Shown here piece after piece: positions 52,871 through 64,000 of a DNA stretch of 64,000 nt (position 1 is the stretch's first letter; each line of letters begins with the position of its first letter). The notes below the pieces were generated by a model that saw only the letters and a list, made by a program, of their open reading frames with translations, was not told the origin of the DNA and made no database searches. The translations under genes and the position numbers were made by a program. Origin of the DNA: Symsagittifera roscoffensis (Eukaryota > Xenacoelomorpha > Acoela > Convolutidae); contig NC_087070.1 in NCBI RefSeq assembly GCF_963678635.1, forward strand, positions 19,563,318 to 19,627,317, in the 5' to 3' direction.

Positions 52871-53426
52871 ATCAATTGGAATCCAAAACAATAACAACAC
52901 TTTCTATACTGACCTAAATTAGTTCGAAGTCAATTGACCAGAAAAAATTGATTGCTTGTGAATTTCTCAATCTTTTTAAAGCATTTGGTTTTGGAAACTA
53001 TATTTGAGGTATTTGTTTTAACTTAGCATCGATGTACACTTCATTTTATATCTCAATTTTTTTTTGTCAAAAAAGGTTCTCTTTGTGATGCCAAACTCGA
53101 AGGAACGAGATCAAAATATGTTGACTGCATTTTGTAACGGCGATTGTTTTTCTTCGAAAATGGTTTGCCATACTTTCATGACGGTAGCTCTGGTGGTCAG
53201 ATTATTCATCCTGAAAAGGAATTTTTATAAGAAAAGTCTGCTTGCTATTTAGATGTGTATATGACCATTCCATGATATCTAATGATGTTTGCGGTATTCT
53301 CGGAGCGCCGTTTTTGATACAATAAGGCCCATAGTATGGGGCTAGAACCGTAGTAACTACGTACTTCTTCTAGAAACTTCTGCAGAAGGTCTTCCTGATT
53401 AACTATCAGTTTCGAAAATATTAGTC
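52871..53426. other. Upstream region of UROS
   Basis: No gene recognised. A pyrimidine-rich stretch ending TTAACTATCAG lies 18 nt before the UROS ATG and could be a 3' splice site, cis or trans. Confidence 0.35.
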
Positions 53427-54155
53427 ATGCAGGTCCTTCTTCTGAAATCAGTGAATGATGAGAATGAAGAATGTCGTTATCAAAATGAACTCCAGCTTTC
53501 TGGTATTGATTGCGCGGTCATAAATTCTCTGGAATTTGATCTAAATGTTGTAGCCTTGCAAGTCATGCTCGAAAATAATGAAAATTTGGAAGCATTCATG
53601 TTCACGAGCAAAGTAGCTGTGAAAGTATTCGGTGATCTGACAAATATGAATGAACGTTGGCTTGATTTACCTTGCTTTTCTGTGGGTAGAGGCACAGGAG
53701 ATAAACTAAGATACTTAGGTTTCACAGATATTCGCGGCGAGGAGAGTGGAAACCTTAACGATCTTTTAGCCTTTGTGAGCAGTGATCTCCAACAGGGAAG
53801 TCATGTGCTATGGCCTTGCGGAAGTTTAAGTAAATTAGACGTATCATGTGAAAATATTACTTTAATGCCTGTAATTTGTTACTCTACTAAGAAAACTAGC
53901 GGTTTTGATAATCAGTTGGATGAGGTGTTTTCACAAAAGAAGATTGAAATTACGATTCCTTTTAGTCCATCAATATGTACGGCTCTGCAAGACTGGATTT
54001 ACAAATCGGCGATCACTTCAAAATTACCGGTTGTTGCTATGGGACCTACCACCGCAGCGAAAGTGAAAGAGCTAGCCAATTTGGAACTTGTCGGTGTTGC
54101 AGCGAAACCTTCGCCTGTAGATTTAGTTAATTGCTTAAAAAGTTTTAGTAAATGA
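53427..54155 (+). CDS. UROS: Uroporphyrinogen-III synthase
   Basis: Apparently a single exon, 242 residues, close to the usual 250-265 of animal enzymes. The enzyme closes and inverts the D ring of hydroxymethylbilane to give uroporphyrinogen III, the fourth step of heme synthesis, in the cytosol. The start MQVLLLKSV matches the family N-terminus. The first lobe has FMFTSKVAVKVFGDL and CFSVGRGTGDKLRYLG. The hinge and second lobe have VLWPCGSLSK, ITLMPVICYSTKKT, ITIPFSPSI and the signature VVAMGPTTAAKVKE. The family has little absolute conservation, but this order is diagnostic. No intron is needed to explain it. TMEM216 starts only 90 bp after the stop, and no AATAAA is seen in between. A processed retrocopy is unlikely because no poly-A tail follows. 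Confidence 0.92.
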   Translation: MQVLLLKSVNDENEECRYQNELQLSGIDCAVINSLEFDLNVVALQVMLENNENLEAFMFTSKVAVKVFGDLTNMNERWLDLPCFSVGRGTGDKLRYLGFTDIRGEESGNLNDLLAFVSSDLQQGSHVLWPCGSLSKLDVSCENITLMPVICYSTKKTSGFDNQLDEVFSQKKIEITIPFSPSICTALQDWIYKSAITSKLPVVAMGPTTAAKVKELANLELVGVAAKPSPVDLVNCLKSFSK

Positions 54156-54245
54156 GACTAGTTAGCTTTCATTTTTTTACAAGTAGACCACACTGTTCAT
54201 GTTCATTTATCTTATCATATTTTGATATTTCAGATCAATTTAATT
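54156..54245 (+). promoter_or_regulatory. Short UROS-TMEM216 spacer with TTTCAG acceptor
   Basis: 90 bp in all. TTTTGATATTTCAG ends at 54233, 12 nt before the TMEM216 ATG. It could be the acceptor of a 5' UTR intron or of spliced-leader trans-splicing in a two-gene unit. Confidence 0.4.
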
Positions 54246-57228
54246 ATGGCTAAAGAAGTTTTATCTTCACTGCCATTGCAGATTCTTTTCTACTTCAACT
54301 CCTGGTATTTTGCTGCTTACTTTACGGCAGAATGTCTCACCTTCATTTATAAAGGTTTGTGCTGAATTTTCCAAAGATAAATAGGAATTGTAATCTCGGT
54401 AAAATGTTAATAAAAGTGGTTTGTTTCAGCGGAAACACTTCCATACGAGCGCTCTAACCTAACTCAGGAAATCATTCTGCTTTTGTTGCTTGCAACTATT
54501 GAATTCTTCAGACAGTCATTTGGTAAGACAATCTGATTATATTCCATTCTTGTAAAAGTGATGCAATATAATTTCTGAACACTTTCAATTAAGAAATATT
54601 ATCAATACGATATTTTGGCACGGGTTTTTTGGCTTATTTTTGTCAAAAATAAGCAAAAAAAGTAAGTTTTTAACAGATTTCAACTTTTTTATTTTTTTTT
54701 TCTGACGAATAGGGGTGATCAGGAATATGTATGACTTGAATAAAACTCTAGCGCTTTGCTGAGCGGCTGAAATTTATTAAGACTAATTCATGAAAAATTG
54801 ATGAAAATCTCCGTAAGTTGGAATAATTTTTGTTCGTTAGAACATTAAAATCACCAACGAGTCTTATTTTTTCTTGAGTAAACTTGATAACCGTTGAAAG
54901 AAAATATCACTAAAATCCTCGTTATTGGTATCAATTGGTCTATAAAGAGTAATGCGATCAACCGTACAATCTCCCCCACTAAGTGACCAACCGTAGAATT
55001 TCCCCTAACCACGTATTAAATTTGAAATTTAATTATGTATAATGTATGCATTTCGATCAAATGCGAACATAAAACAGGTTGTCACAACTTATATGTGGGA
55101 TTGCATTTGAAAGCTGTTAATAACCTATTCAAACGTATTTTAATCAGTTTTCTATAAATAAACTTAATTTTCGATCAATCTAAGGTATACTCAAAGTTAT
55201 TTCCTGAAAAATTCATATTATCTCCCCCCCCCTAAATCAATCCCCCCTTTTTAGTTGATCCGAATAACGACTCTAATATCCATTGCAATTTTTGAACCGT
55301 GTTGAACCAGAAATTGACGAAAGAATTTTATTTCTGTGCCAGGAGAGTGAATATCAGAGCAGATACAGTTTATGATCACATGCCAAAAATAAGTATGTGT
55401 AGAACAAATTTAGTTGGCATGTGGTTTCAGTGATTTTTGCGTATTCTGAATTCTCAGCCAGACTTTTTGCGTCAAATGGCCTCAGGTTATGGTAATTTTT
55501 GTAGTGTTATCTTAGTTTGTCGATTTGGGTTTTTTGAAATGTTAACCGTTTTTCGGAAACTTTTGACTTTTTGCGAAAAATATGATTTGAATAGTTTAAT
55601 CGAAACAACAGCTTGTGGAAAGTTTCTCTGCATAAAGGAAATCTTAGGAATCGAAAACTTGAGAAAAAAATTTGAAAAATTATTTTAAATAAATTTATTT
55701 TTTTTTGAATTTGTTTTTGTTAATTGTCCTCAAAAATTGTTATCCAGTTTGCATATTTTACATGACTGACGAAAATGTCTCAGCTCTACTTTTTGGCTCA
55801 GATTCCTTTATCACACCAAGCCGAAAAAACTAAACTAATTGGAAAAATATATTTGTTGTAATTTTTTGAGACTGGTCGGAAAATTCTCTGCTTTTTGTAC
55901 AGTAACCGGCTATCCTTGTTTTGGTTTCGGCATTGTTTCCAAAGCTTGTTGCCTGATTCTGTTTATACTTCGAAGAGATGTTGAGTAACTGGTATTATCG
56001 GCGCTGCATAAAGAGGCAAGTCATTTTGGGCGTTCAAGATACTCTGTCGGGGAGCATTGTGGCTTTTTCTCGAACTTCGTTAGCAAACTTCCTAGCTTGG
56101 TTCTTTAAGGGGCTCAGTAAATGAGCGTGCTCAGTTTTTAAGGTGTGAATTCTTGCTGTTCGTTCAAATAACCCACTGCTCTGCAATTTCCGAATGTACA
56201 TTGCGATTTAATGAAGCCGTTCTTAAGTTGGTTTTTTTCACGGTATCTAAAACCATGTAAACACAGATGCTTTTTTTCCGCGTTCAGATCATACGAATTC
56301 CATTTTATACTTCAGTTTTTGCTATAAGTGAATGAATGAGGATTCAGATACAAATCAACCAATTGTTCAAGGTAGTTACTAATGAAGATTAATCAATGTT
56401 AATTGTGTAAATAGACCAACTAGCGATTAAAAGAAGGCGTTAATTTCGGTACTGGTTTCTGGTTGGACAATATTTTAATCTCAATTAGTTTATCTTTTAA
56501 AGAAGTTTAAGTTTCAAAATAGTTTCAACCAACTACCCAAATTACCTGATAGGCGGTTGCACCCTCCCTCGCCTAAGGCTTGATAAGAATATCAGCATTA
56601 CTGTGTGGCCAGTACGTAGTAGGGGTGGTCAACCTTTCAACTGATATCCTCTTTGACCGCCTGTTAAGTTCTCAATTTTGGGTCTGCTTTCGTCTAAATT
56701 GGTTTAGTTTTAAGAATTGTGCAGTTTTTTGTTGATTTCGATTTTCATTTAGCCATTATTCTAAAATTGGAAACAATGATTTTCATACAGTTTTATTATG
56801 TTTAGTTACTTTTGGTTCTGTTAATTTTATTTGTTCTATATGCATTTGAAAGGAGTTAGTTATAAGTCGTCTATTTAATGCTTTGATGTTTTGCCGCATG
56901 CGAAAAGTTTTTGCGCTCATGTTTTAGAACTGTCTGAATAGTATTTGGCCGAATTTTCGGAACGCGATCTATCGTAAGGGTGAAACTTAGAAATTTATTC
57001 GATGCGTATGCCGTCGTTTCAGGCAAGCGAGGGAACTTGACTGAGCGCAAGTGGCCTGTTCTGGTGTCAATTCTGTTGGGATTGGGATGTATAGTGTGCA
57101 TACTCTACTTTGTACTTTGGCAGACATATGTCCTCAAGTATGAACTCATCATATCTGTCATCCAGTTGGCCTTTATTGTAGTTCAGATTGTATTCTCCAT
57201 CTTCGCTTTCATATCTTTTGCCAGGTAA
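54246..57228 (+). CDS. TMEM216: Transmembrane protein 216 (ciliary transition zone)
   Basis: Three exons: 54246-54354 (donor GTTTGT), 54430-54522 (acceptor TTTCAG, donor GTAAGA) and 57023-57228 (acceptor TTTCAG). Phases are 1 and 1, and joined codons give YKAETLPY and SFGKRGNL. The protein has about 135 residues and four membrane segments, as in the TMEM216/TMEM80/TMEM17 family. Landmarks are SLPLQILFYFNSWYFAAYF, IEFFRQSFG, KRGNL and LWQTYVLKYE. In animals TMEM216 is part of the MKS/B9 module at the ciliary transition zone. The frame stops at TAA 57226, but GCCAG|GTAATT there could also be a donor: an acceptor at 57866 would add three residues before a TGA. The second intron is 2.5 kb and has no recognised gene. 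Confidence 0.9.
54523..57022 (+). other. Long second intron of TMEM216
   Basis: No coding sequence recognised. There are C-runs near 55225 and short open frames such as 55437-55688 that lack a recognisable motif or conserved start context. Confidence 0.5.
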
Positions 57229-58301
57229 TTAAAGCAATAATCTACTGACAGTTTACACTTTTTTAATTAAGTAGCCTATTTCGCGCTCATAGTTTTAAAC
57301 ACCAAGTCCTGAAAAGAAAGTGGGGCGAAATGTAACGATTGCTTGATTGAATGAGTTAAGGTAATGAGTTATCTTGGAGTGCATTGATTCAAATTTATGG
57401 TGGGATATTTTAAGTATAAGTAATAAAATTATAAGTAGGGTTCAGTACAAGCAAGAGTGCCGAAAAAGAAATGTCCAATAGTGCCGAAAGTTTTTTAAAC
57501 CAGATTTTACAAGGAAGCAAGAAAACTAATTGTTGCTTGAATCAATAAAATCAATCTGTTGTCCTAAATTAGCGTCATAAGTTTTTTGAAGTATACAATT
57601 GCTAGAGCAGTTAAAAAATTTTCTCCATAACTCAAGCAAATCCGAACTTAAACCTATTAGAAAGGTGGATTAATAATTCAAAGACAGTTAGTTCATTTAC
57701 GGCTTTCTGAAACTCTTTAGCTTTCGATACTCTTGTACTTCGGCACTCTTGAACACCCTCATAAAAAGGCTTTGGCAATCTTTTTATTTTGAATTTCAAT
57801 TTTTCCCAAATACAGCCGGAACCGATTAACTGATAAACCGATAAAATAATAAACTGCTTGTTTCAGACATGAAAGCTGATCATAATGTCGTTCGTGGATC
57901 GGTTAAGATTGATGTTCTCAGTTCAGAGTAGTTGTGTAAATACTTGTTAATAATATAATTTGTACATACGTAAATATTGTTAATACTTAATTAGGAGTCA
58001 ATTTGAAATTGAGAAATATTATATTTTGAAGTTAAATGCAAGTTGAACAAATTAGCCAGGATTTGATTTAGAGATGATTTCATATGTTTTTTTTTACTGA
58101 GTCATGCCTTCTGAAACGTTTTAGTAATGCTAGAATATCAGAATTTTTCTTGCGAATCTCCTCAATCCGAAATTTTTATAGATAGTCATGAGCTGCAAGA
58201 ATTTTTGATTAAGATGTAGTTAATGACAACTCAGAATATTTCGCCTGCGAACATACGATGACGTTATTTTTACATTGTCATGAGTTGATCTGTGTGATGA
58301 C
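57229..58301. other. TMEM216-MATCAP intergenic region
   Basis: No gene recognised. AATAAA at 57422-57427 is a likely TMEM216 polyadenylation signal, about 195 nt after the stop. The promoter of the next gene is not evident. Confidence 0.45.
57422..57427 (+). terminator. Candidate polyadenylation signal of TMEM216
   Basis: AATAAA in GTAATAAAATTATAAG. It is the first AATAAA after the stop codon; no strong GT-rich element follows. Confidence 0.35.
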
Positions 58302-60630
58302 ATGAACGGCACCAAAGGTCGTTTCGAAGTGTCATTTCCGCTGTCAATTTCAGTCGACCCAAGAACACTACGTGAACAAGCTAGGCAACCGACTGAAGAA
58401 ACTGCCAATGTGTTGGTATACACTCACAAACCAAGATATCAAAATATTGACGTCACGCTTAGAAAAGGTGAAAGAACCAAGGCTAAACAGAGTTTGAATT
58501 GGACCGCGAATTATAATGAAGCACTTTCTACTAGTGTCCGAGAACAGAAAAAGTCCACCAAAAGTCCGAACAGTCATCGTAAATTGAACCTCGATTCAAT
58601 ATGCAAAACAGATCGATTGAGTTCTGATGCTTGTAAAAGTGATATAAGAACCATTCGAGCTTTCGATGATGCGTTTTTAAACGAAATATTCTCTGTGCAT
58701 TCAGAAAGAGATCAGCTGAAGTCTTTTTCGTTGGGCGAAAATTTAAACCGAGCGGGCTATGAGAAGATAAAACGGGATAGTGTGCATGTAGCTCAGACTG
58801 GGGACAGTCCAGTTATTTTAAAAGGGAAAGTTTATCACCCGTTTGGAGAGAATGAGGGTTCTAAGAGTGAGCCTAGTAGGCTGAGAGCCAAACAGGGGAG
58901 AAGTGGAGTAATTTCGGGTGGGATTGATTTCACACGGAGTGCATACAGGTACACGAGGAGCTGGAAGAAAAGACACAAGTTGTGTAAGTGAAAGATTTCA
59001 TATTCAGCTTAATTTTGTTTGGAAGGCTCTCAACGCGTTGTAAACTTAACTATTCAATATTTAAAATATATTAGTGAAAGATCTGTTATGACAGTATAGA
59101 TTTTTTCACGAATATTTTCACTGATGATCTAAGAGTTTCTTTGAGTTATGCCATATGTGGAAACTTGATTTTTTAGTGAGCAAATGCGCGACAGATGATG
59201 AGCCCACTTGTCTCGGAGATCACCATGTTCCGATCCGAACTCTCCCGAATGAAACCGCAGCGGCTGCTGCCAGTGCATGTACAGCTAGAAATGTTCTAGA
59301 ATGTCTGCGTCCCATGAATTTAGAGACAGAGAAGATGAAATTCTTTGCTAGGGACTATGACTATAACCCTCAATTTAAGTATGTGAAACCTCTTAGTGTG
59401 GATTTTCTGGCTCAGTTCAAACAGCCGAGTGTGAAATACCTTCAGCCGGTTAGTAGTTGCGTTCATCTTTAAAGAATGTGTCGAGAAATAAATTAAGTGA
59501 CTTTTTAAGTTGGACTTTGTTTATGATTTCGTGGTCTGTAAAAATAGTTTCTCCTTGATAGTTGGTCAGACAGTGTATTATAATAGTTTTGAGGGTAATT
59601 TTGAATTTCATTTTCAGATCTCCTTGGTGTAAGCTCTGTGAACAAACCGCTAACTTGATTGATATTTCATGCTTGTCCGTTGTCAATTCATAGACTGATT
59701 GTCAAGTTAATGTAGGGTATATTCAAATCAATTGTTTTGAAGCATTGTTATTGCTACTAACTGTTTCATGGCGTTTTCTGATTGTTTTGGGCTCTCTCTC
59801 TCTCTCTCTCTCTCTTACTCCCCTTCCCGCATTTTTCATTTCGAAAATTTTTGCACGCAATTATGGCAAACTAATTGATTTTTCCTATGAGGTATGACAA
59901 AATGTGTTCAAAATTTATAAATTGTTCATCATGTAAAATTTCATAACGCTATGACAGCATTAAATTGGATTTAATTGAAATTGAAATGCGGAGTGGGGGT
60001 GAGGTGGTGGAAAATAGGCCTGTTTTGTTGCTGGTGTCTTGTTAGTTCAGTTTCTGTGATATTTTTTAGGCGCTGACTATTATGCGCAATCTGATCAAGA
60101 GGTATGGGTCCTATGAGAGGTACGAGGAGCTTACAGGAGGCAGAGTTCTGCAGCCACAGGAAATCCGGGCACTGGTGAGAAAATGTATAATTGTATTTCC
60201 TGAAATAAATTTCTCGCGGGCGCTTTTATCAACTGTTGTCCATACTGCAAAGAGGCCTACATTGAAAGGCTCTAAATTTGTACGACGTTAAATGTTAAAT
60301 TAGTTCCTAATAGCTTTGGAAATTTTTGCTTGGTATCATAGGGGATTGTAAGACTTTTTTTTCTGCTTTGTAAGATTACCCTTCGCTTCTGAAAGCAAGC
60401 AAATGAAAACTTAATTTTGGGGACCCCTTAGTAGAAGATAGATTTTGTCTCTCAGGTGACAGACTATGTGCAACGCGAAGGTTTCGACGACGGGGAGATC
60501 CTTCTGAACCTCTCAACCACCATCCTCTCTTCAGCCATGATGAGCAGAACAGGGCAGCATGGGATTCTCACTGTCAAGCTGGGGGAGGTGCATGAGAGTT
60601 GGATCGAAGGCATGCTCAGACACGAACTCA
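58302..60630 (+). CDS. MATCAP/KIAA0895-like tubulin tyrosine carboxypeptidase, first four coding exons
   Basis: Exons are 58302-58983 (donor GTAAGT), 59177-59448 (acceptor TTTTAG, donor GTTAGT), 60070-60174 (acceptor TTTTTAG, donor GTGAGA) and 60456-60630 (acceptor CTCTCAG, donor GTAAGT). The phases fit. Exon 1 codes for a basic, low-complexity N-terminus of about 227 residues. Exon 2 brings the family segment LECLRPMNLETEKMKFFARD and YNPQFKYV. Exon 3 has KRYGSYERYEELTGG, and exon 4 GEILLNLSTTILS then WIEGMLRHEL. The last is the start of the HExxxH zinc site of this metallopeptidase family, split by the next intron. The enzymes remove the C-terminal tyrosine of alpha-tubulin. The remaining catalytic exons are not recognised before the window ends. 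Start codon 58302 is the first Met in the open frame. Confidence 0.85.
59792..59815. repeat. (CT)n microsatellite
   Basis: About twelve CT dinucleotides in the second intron of the MATCAP-like gene. Confidence 0.95.
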
Positions 60631-63600
60631 GTAAGTGTAATAACGGGGGGTGGGGTGATCTCATGTTTGAAGAACGAAAATTTAAACCAATGAACTAATT
60701 CAAAACTGCCCAGAACTGAAAGATTTTCATGCTTGTATTTGAATTCTGATTGGCTAACATAGTTTTCGGGAATGAGGGACTCCCCCTAGATGCAATTCAT
60801 CAGCCAAAAATGGAGATTAAACCTTTACAGAAGTTTCAACTAGTATCGACGGGCAGTTTTCAAGTGGCAAGGTTGGATCACTAATGCTTATGTTTTGTCG
60901 ACTATGTTGCCAAATCACTGATAATTCTTGTGCCGTAAGCAATTTTCATTGTAATTGCAAGTGCTGTTGGTTTATTCCTGTAATTTGTAAATTAACTAAC
61001 CCTGACTTAATATTTTTTCTTCTCTTTTTTTCGCTTAAAAGCTTTTCAAAATTGTGTCGTCTTAAATGTTATCAGAATAGTCAATTATTTTTGTGTAGTT
61101 TAAAGGGCAAAAATTGATTATTCGTTGAAAGAATAGCTTAGATCGTTGTGGTTCAGGTCGGTCGAAAAAATAATAATTTAGGTCGCTTATGGTGTATTTT
61201 TGTGCTAGTTTTTCTGTTGTTTTTTTTGTCTTTGACTAAATGGGAGTCTACCCACGCAGTGTCGGCTTAGTGATCGCTCGGTAAATACTGCAAGCTTATT
61301 TATTGGTGGTGGTGGTGGCGTGTTTATCGTCCTTCTTCTGAACTGGAATTTTTTCGAGTAATGAACGTAGTTTTTACTCTTATAGAGGTCTTGCTGATTT
61401 TTTTTTTTTTTTTTTTTTTTTTCAGGAAAAAGTATTGAAATTTGTTTGTGCTCAATTTTGATTTTTCGCTGTTTGGCTTGTGATTTCTTTTTAAGTTCAA
61501 TGCATTTCCATTGTTAAACTAAGACAAACTCCACTATCCAACAGCAAAAGTGTAAAGGTCACGAACTTCCAGTTTCGAAAACGGAAACTAATTATCAGAT
61601 TTCCCAGCGAAATAAAAGTTTTGCCCATTGATCAGTTTGCTCAAATTGGGTTCATTTTAACAAAAAAAGTGTCCATCATAAATTTTTCTAAAAGTTCAAA
61701 CAGCTCTAAAGCCATTTTTTTTTGAAATTGAAAAAATTTTTTTTCAGTTTCCTTGCGTTCATTACTCTTTTCCAACTGTCAGTTGGCTATGTTTCCAAAA
61801 AGATTTTTGAAGCCTTTTTTCGATTTAGCTATTACCCGTCATTTAATGTTCGCCAAATTGGTGCGACGCTCTTCTTCGCCTCTGTGTGTTAATTTAGCAT
61901 CTGACTGTAGCTAAAATCTTTTTTTATGTAATCTATTGCAACAAAATTAGGATATCCCCCTCCCCCTTTTGCAGAAAGGGGCAGGGGGTTCGCTACTAGT
62001 TACAAAGTTTTCACATTCTTAACCGTTAATTTATTTATAGTGGGAAGAGGGAGGGTGATTCGTTACTAGGAACCCGAGGGGGAAATAGTTATAGAGATCC
62101 AAAAATTAGTATCCTTTCGAGATCTCTTTCTTTTGATACAAGGATAGCATGTTGCTGTGCAAAAAGCACAGAATGTTCCGACCACATTCTCAGGTTTTTT
62201 CAAGTTAGTGTCGTTTCTTGTACGTCGTTTGATTCTAGAGCTATAAAAACGCGTAGAAATTTAGTGAATTAGTCATACACAACTACAATTGTCTTCAAAA
62301 GTTAAACAAAAAGATTTTAAAAAATGTCGAAAGTTTTTTCGAAAGTCTTTTTGTGCATCCTAAACTATATTTTTTAGTAAAATTGTCAATTTTTAGCTTA
62401 ATTTGGTAATTTTCATACAAAACGAACGTTACTCGATCGCTTTACTCACTTGAAAATTGACTAAAAATCATAATTTTTAAACCGGTATTTCGCGACTCTG
62501 AGAATGTTTGTTGAAAATTTTTCAATGTCGTTTGAGTCGCAGCTGAAAGGGGCTTTAATATGATTTATCGCTCAATCCAGTTAGAAGATATTTGTCGTTC
62601 CTGATTTGGCGTGAAAAAAAAAACAAAAAAATATACTGAAACACTTGAATACAAGGTTCCTCTCCATTTTCAATGGTAGGAACAACCAGGTCCAAGTAGC
62701 ATGGATTTTTTCGACCACTTTGATTTTAAAATAGAAATTCAAAGTTCTATAAATTTGTTCTCAATTTTTCAAATCATTTTTAGGCCAAGTTTTCTGTTTC
62801 GTTTATGCTCCTGGATATTAACAGAGACTATTATATTACAAATAGCACTTTAGCTTCATGGATATGTAGCGTAGAGGTAGGGAAGGAGACCAGCAACAAA
62901 ATAAGAGGGTTCGAACCTGGGCAAGAGGGTTCGAGTCGTCGGATGTTTTTAATGAACTTTTTCGTATACTAGCTAAAATGCGTCCGCTCTATAAATTGAG
63001 GCATGTTAGTTGGTAAATTTCTTCTTTCAAATTGACTAATGCGTGATAATTTGCTTGCGTCACTTGGCAATTATGTAGACTCGTAATTGGCGTGCGTCAT
63101 TTGAGAAATTTTGTAGACTCAAAGTTTTACTCATTCAGTTTTTCCCAGTAGTGTTATCGGTCATATTTTTGCTTGTGTATACGAAGTGCAACTTCGCCTC
63201 TGTTAAGGAAGGCGACTGAATTAGATAAAAATATCAAGAATGCTAGAATGAAGGATTGATAGCTAAAAGTTGTAGGGTAGCTTCTATTCAAATTATCTAT
63301 CAGATCAGTTTTTCTCGTCACAGGCAACTTTGATTTTTTGAAAATCAGAAGCACGACTGAAAGGGCTTTATTTTAGTATCATATTTCCATCCAGGGTGAA
63401 GTATCACAAGCCAGATGGTTTGCAGTGCTCGATCCTGTTGAAGCCTTTCAGGCGTGCTTTCAGCTGCAATGAAAAAAAATTTATGTCTGATTTTGTTTGT
63501 TGGTTTTCTCGAATTTTGGGGGCTTGGAGCACCATTAGATACCCTGCCATGGCAATGATAACATATAAAGACGAGCTCTTACTTGGCCTCTAGCTCCTGG

Positions 63601-64000
63601 TCTACCACAGCCTGAACGCTTTTGGTTTCAATAGTGGTACAGTTCTCGACATAAAAAATCGGCCTTGAGTTGCAAAAAAGAGCTCTGCTAAAAAAAACTC
63701 AGTATGGACATAATAGGGAAATAATAGAAATGGGCGATCATTGAACGGGCTTTGATAGATCTTTTGCGGTTTGTTGAAACGAAATGAGTAATTTAAGGCA
63801 CACACTACATCCGCGGGAAGAACAACAGTCGTCAGCCGTGGAGTTCCAGGAAAAACAGAGACCAATACTGTCTCCTTCCCCACAACCCAACAGAAGAGGG
63901 CCTAGCCAGTCTGCACACAGTGCTGATGCGAGCAGAGCCCCTCCTGTTTAGAAATGCACTGTTGTATTATGCAATCGTAATGGGTGCTACGCTATCTTTT
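60631..64000 (+). other. Presumed intron of the MATCAP-like gene
   Basis: No further exon of the peptidase is recognisable. A T-tract of 25 or so followed by CAGG at about 61399-61427 imitates an acceptor, but the sequence after it has no family match. The frame at 63396-63593 also lacks family motifs. Confidence 0.5.
62867..62938 (+). repeat. tRNA-like / SINE head with pol III boxes
   Basis: A-box TAGCGTAGAGGTAGGGA (62867-62883) and B-box GGGTTCGAACCT (62907-62918) have correct spacing. A second GGGTTCGAGTCG follows at 62927. No good acceptor stem or anticodon arm forms, so a SINE head or tRNA pseudogene is more likely than a tRNA gene. Confidence 0.45.

Noticed and set aside
53064..53252. 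62-residue open frame before UROS
   Set aside because: No motif and no useful context; length within chance expectation for this composition.
63396..63593. Possible next exon of the MATCAP-like gene after CATCCAG
   Set aside because: An acceptor-like sequence precedes it, but the frame does not give the second His of the zinc site or any later family segment.
1..64000. CRISPR arrays, rRNA, bacterial-type operons
   Set aside because: None seen; repeats here are tandem or dispersed eukaryotic types without regular spacers.

Overview
The window is eukaryotic and almost certainly from an invertebrate animal. Its cellular genes have GT-AG introns, and the products are animal-type: an AMOP/von Willebrand D surface protein, uroporphyrinogen-III synthase, the ciliary protein TMEM216 and a MATCAP-type tubulin carboxypeptidase. 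The DNA is AT-rich, poly-T-rich and dense in repeats. I cannot name the phylum from sequence alone.

Layout. 1-5301 is repeat-rich flank or upstream intron. 5302-11914 (+) holds the last four recognisable exons of an AMOP + VWD membrane or secreted protein; its introns carry two dispersed repeat families (A and B below), a MITE and a GC-rich hairpin. 12888-35783 is dominated by one very large, decayed Ty3/gypsy-type retroelement: gag, a TTTAAAC -1 frameshift site, protease, reverse transcriptase/RNase H, integrase, an env-like glycoprotein in pieces, and then about 3.5 kb of small accessory ORFs. The accessory ORFs fall into a paralogous mini-ORF family and double-RING-like zinc proteins. The element is flanked by 1.6-kb direct repeats and by large inverted repeats. 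35784-42310 is non-coding and contains a foldback, a family B repeat and a ~1-kb tandem repeat with G/C tracts. 42320-52870 is a tandem array of ~350-bp units, interrupted by a broken reverse transcriptase with zinc fingers (47749-50692) and by a solo LTR (51372-52253).

53427-60630 returns to cellular genes, all on the + strand: UROS (apparently one exon), TMEM216 starting 90 bp after it, and the first four coding exons of a MATCAP/KIAA0895-like peptidase whose remaining exons are not recognisable before the right edge. The short UROS-TMEM216 gap with a TTTCAG just before the second ATG is compatible with a two-gene transcription unit resolved by trans-splicing, but this is inference.

The most unusual content is the retroelement's accessory block at 28.6-32.1 kb: about a dozen tightly packed small ORFs downstream of env, including at least eight members of one fast-evolving ~80-95-residue family and three RING-like proteins. 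The retroelement is inactive as it stands, with several stop codons, frameshifts, an inserted duplicate piece of RT and a partial triplication of the integrase-env junction.
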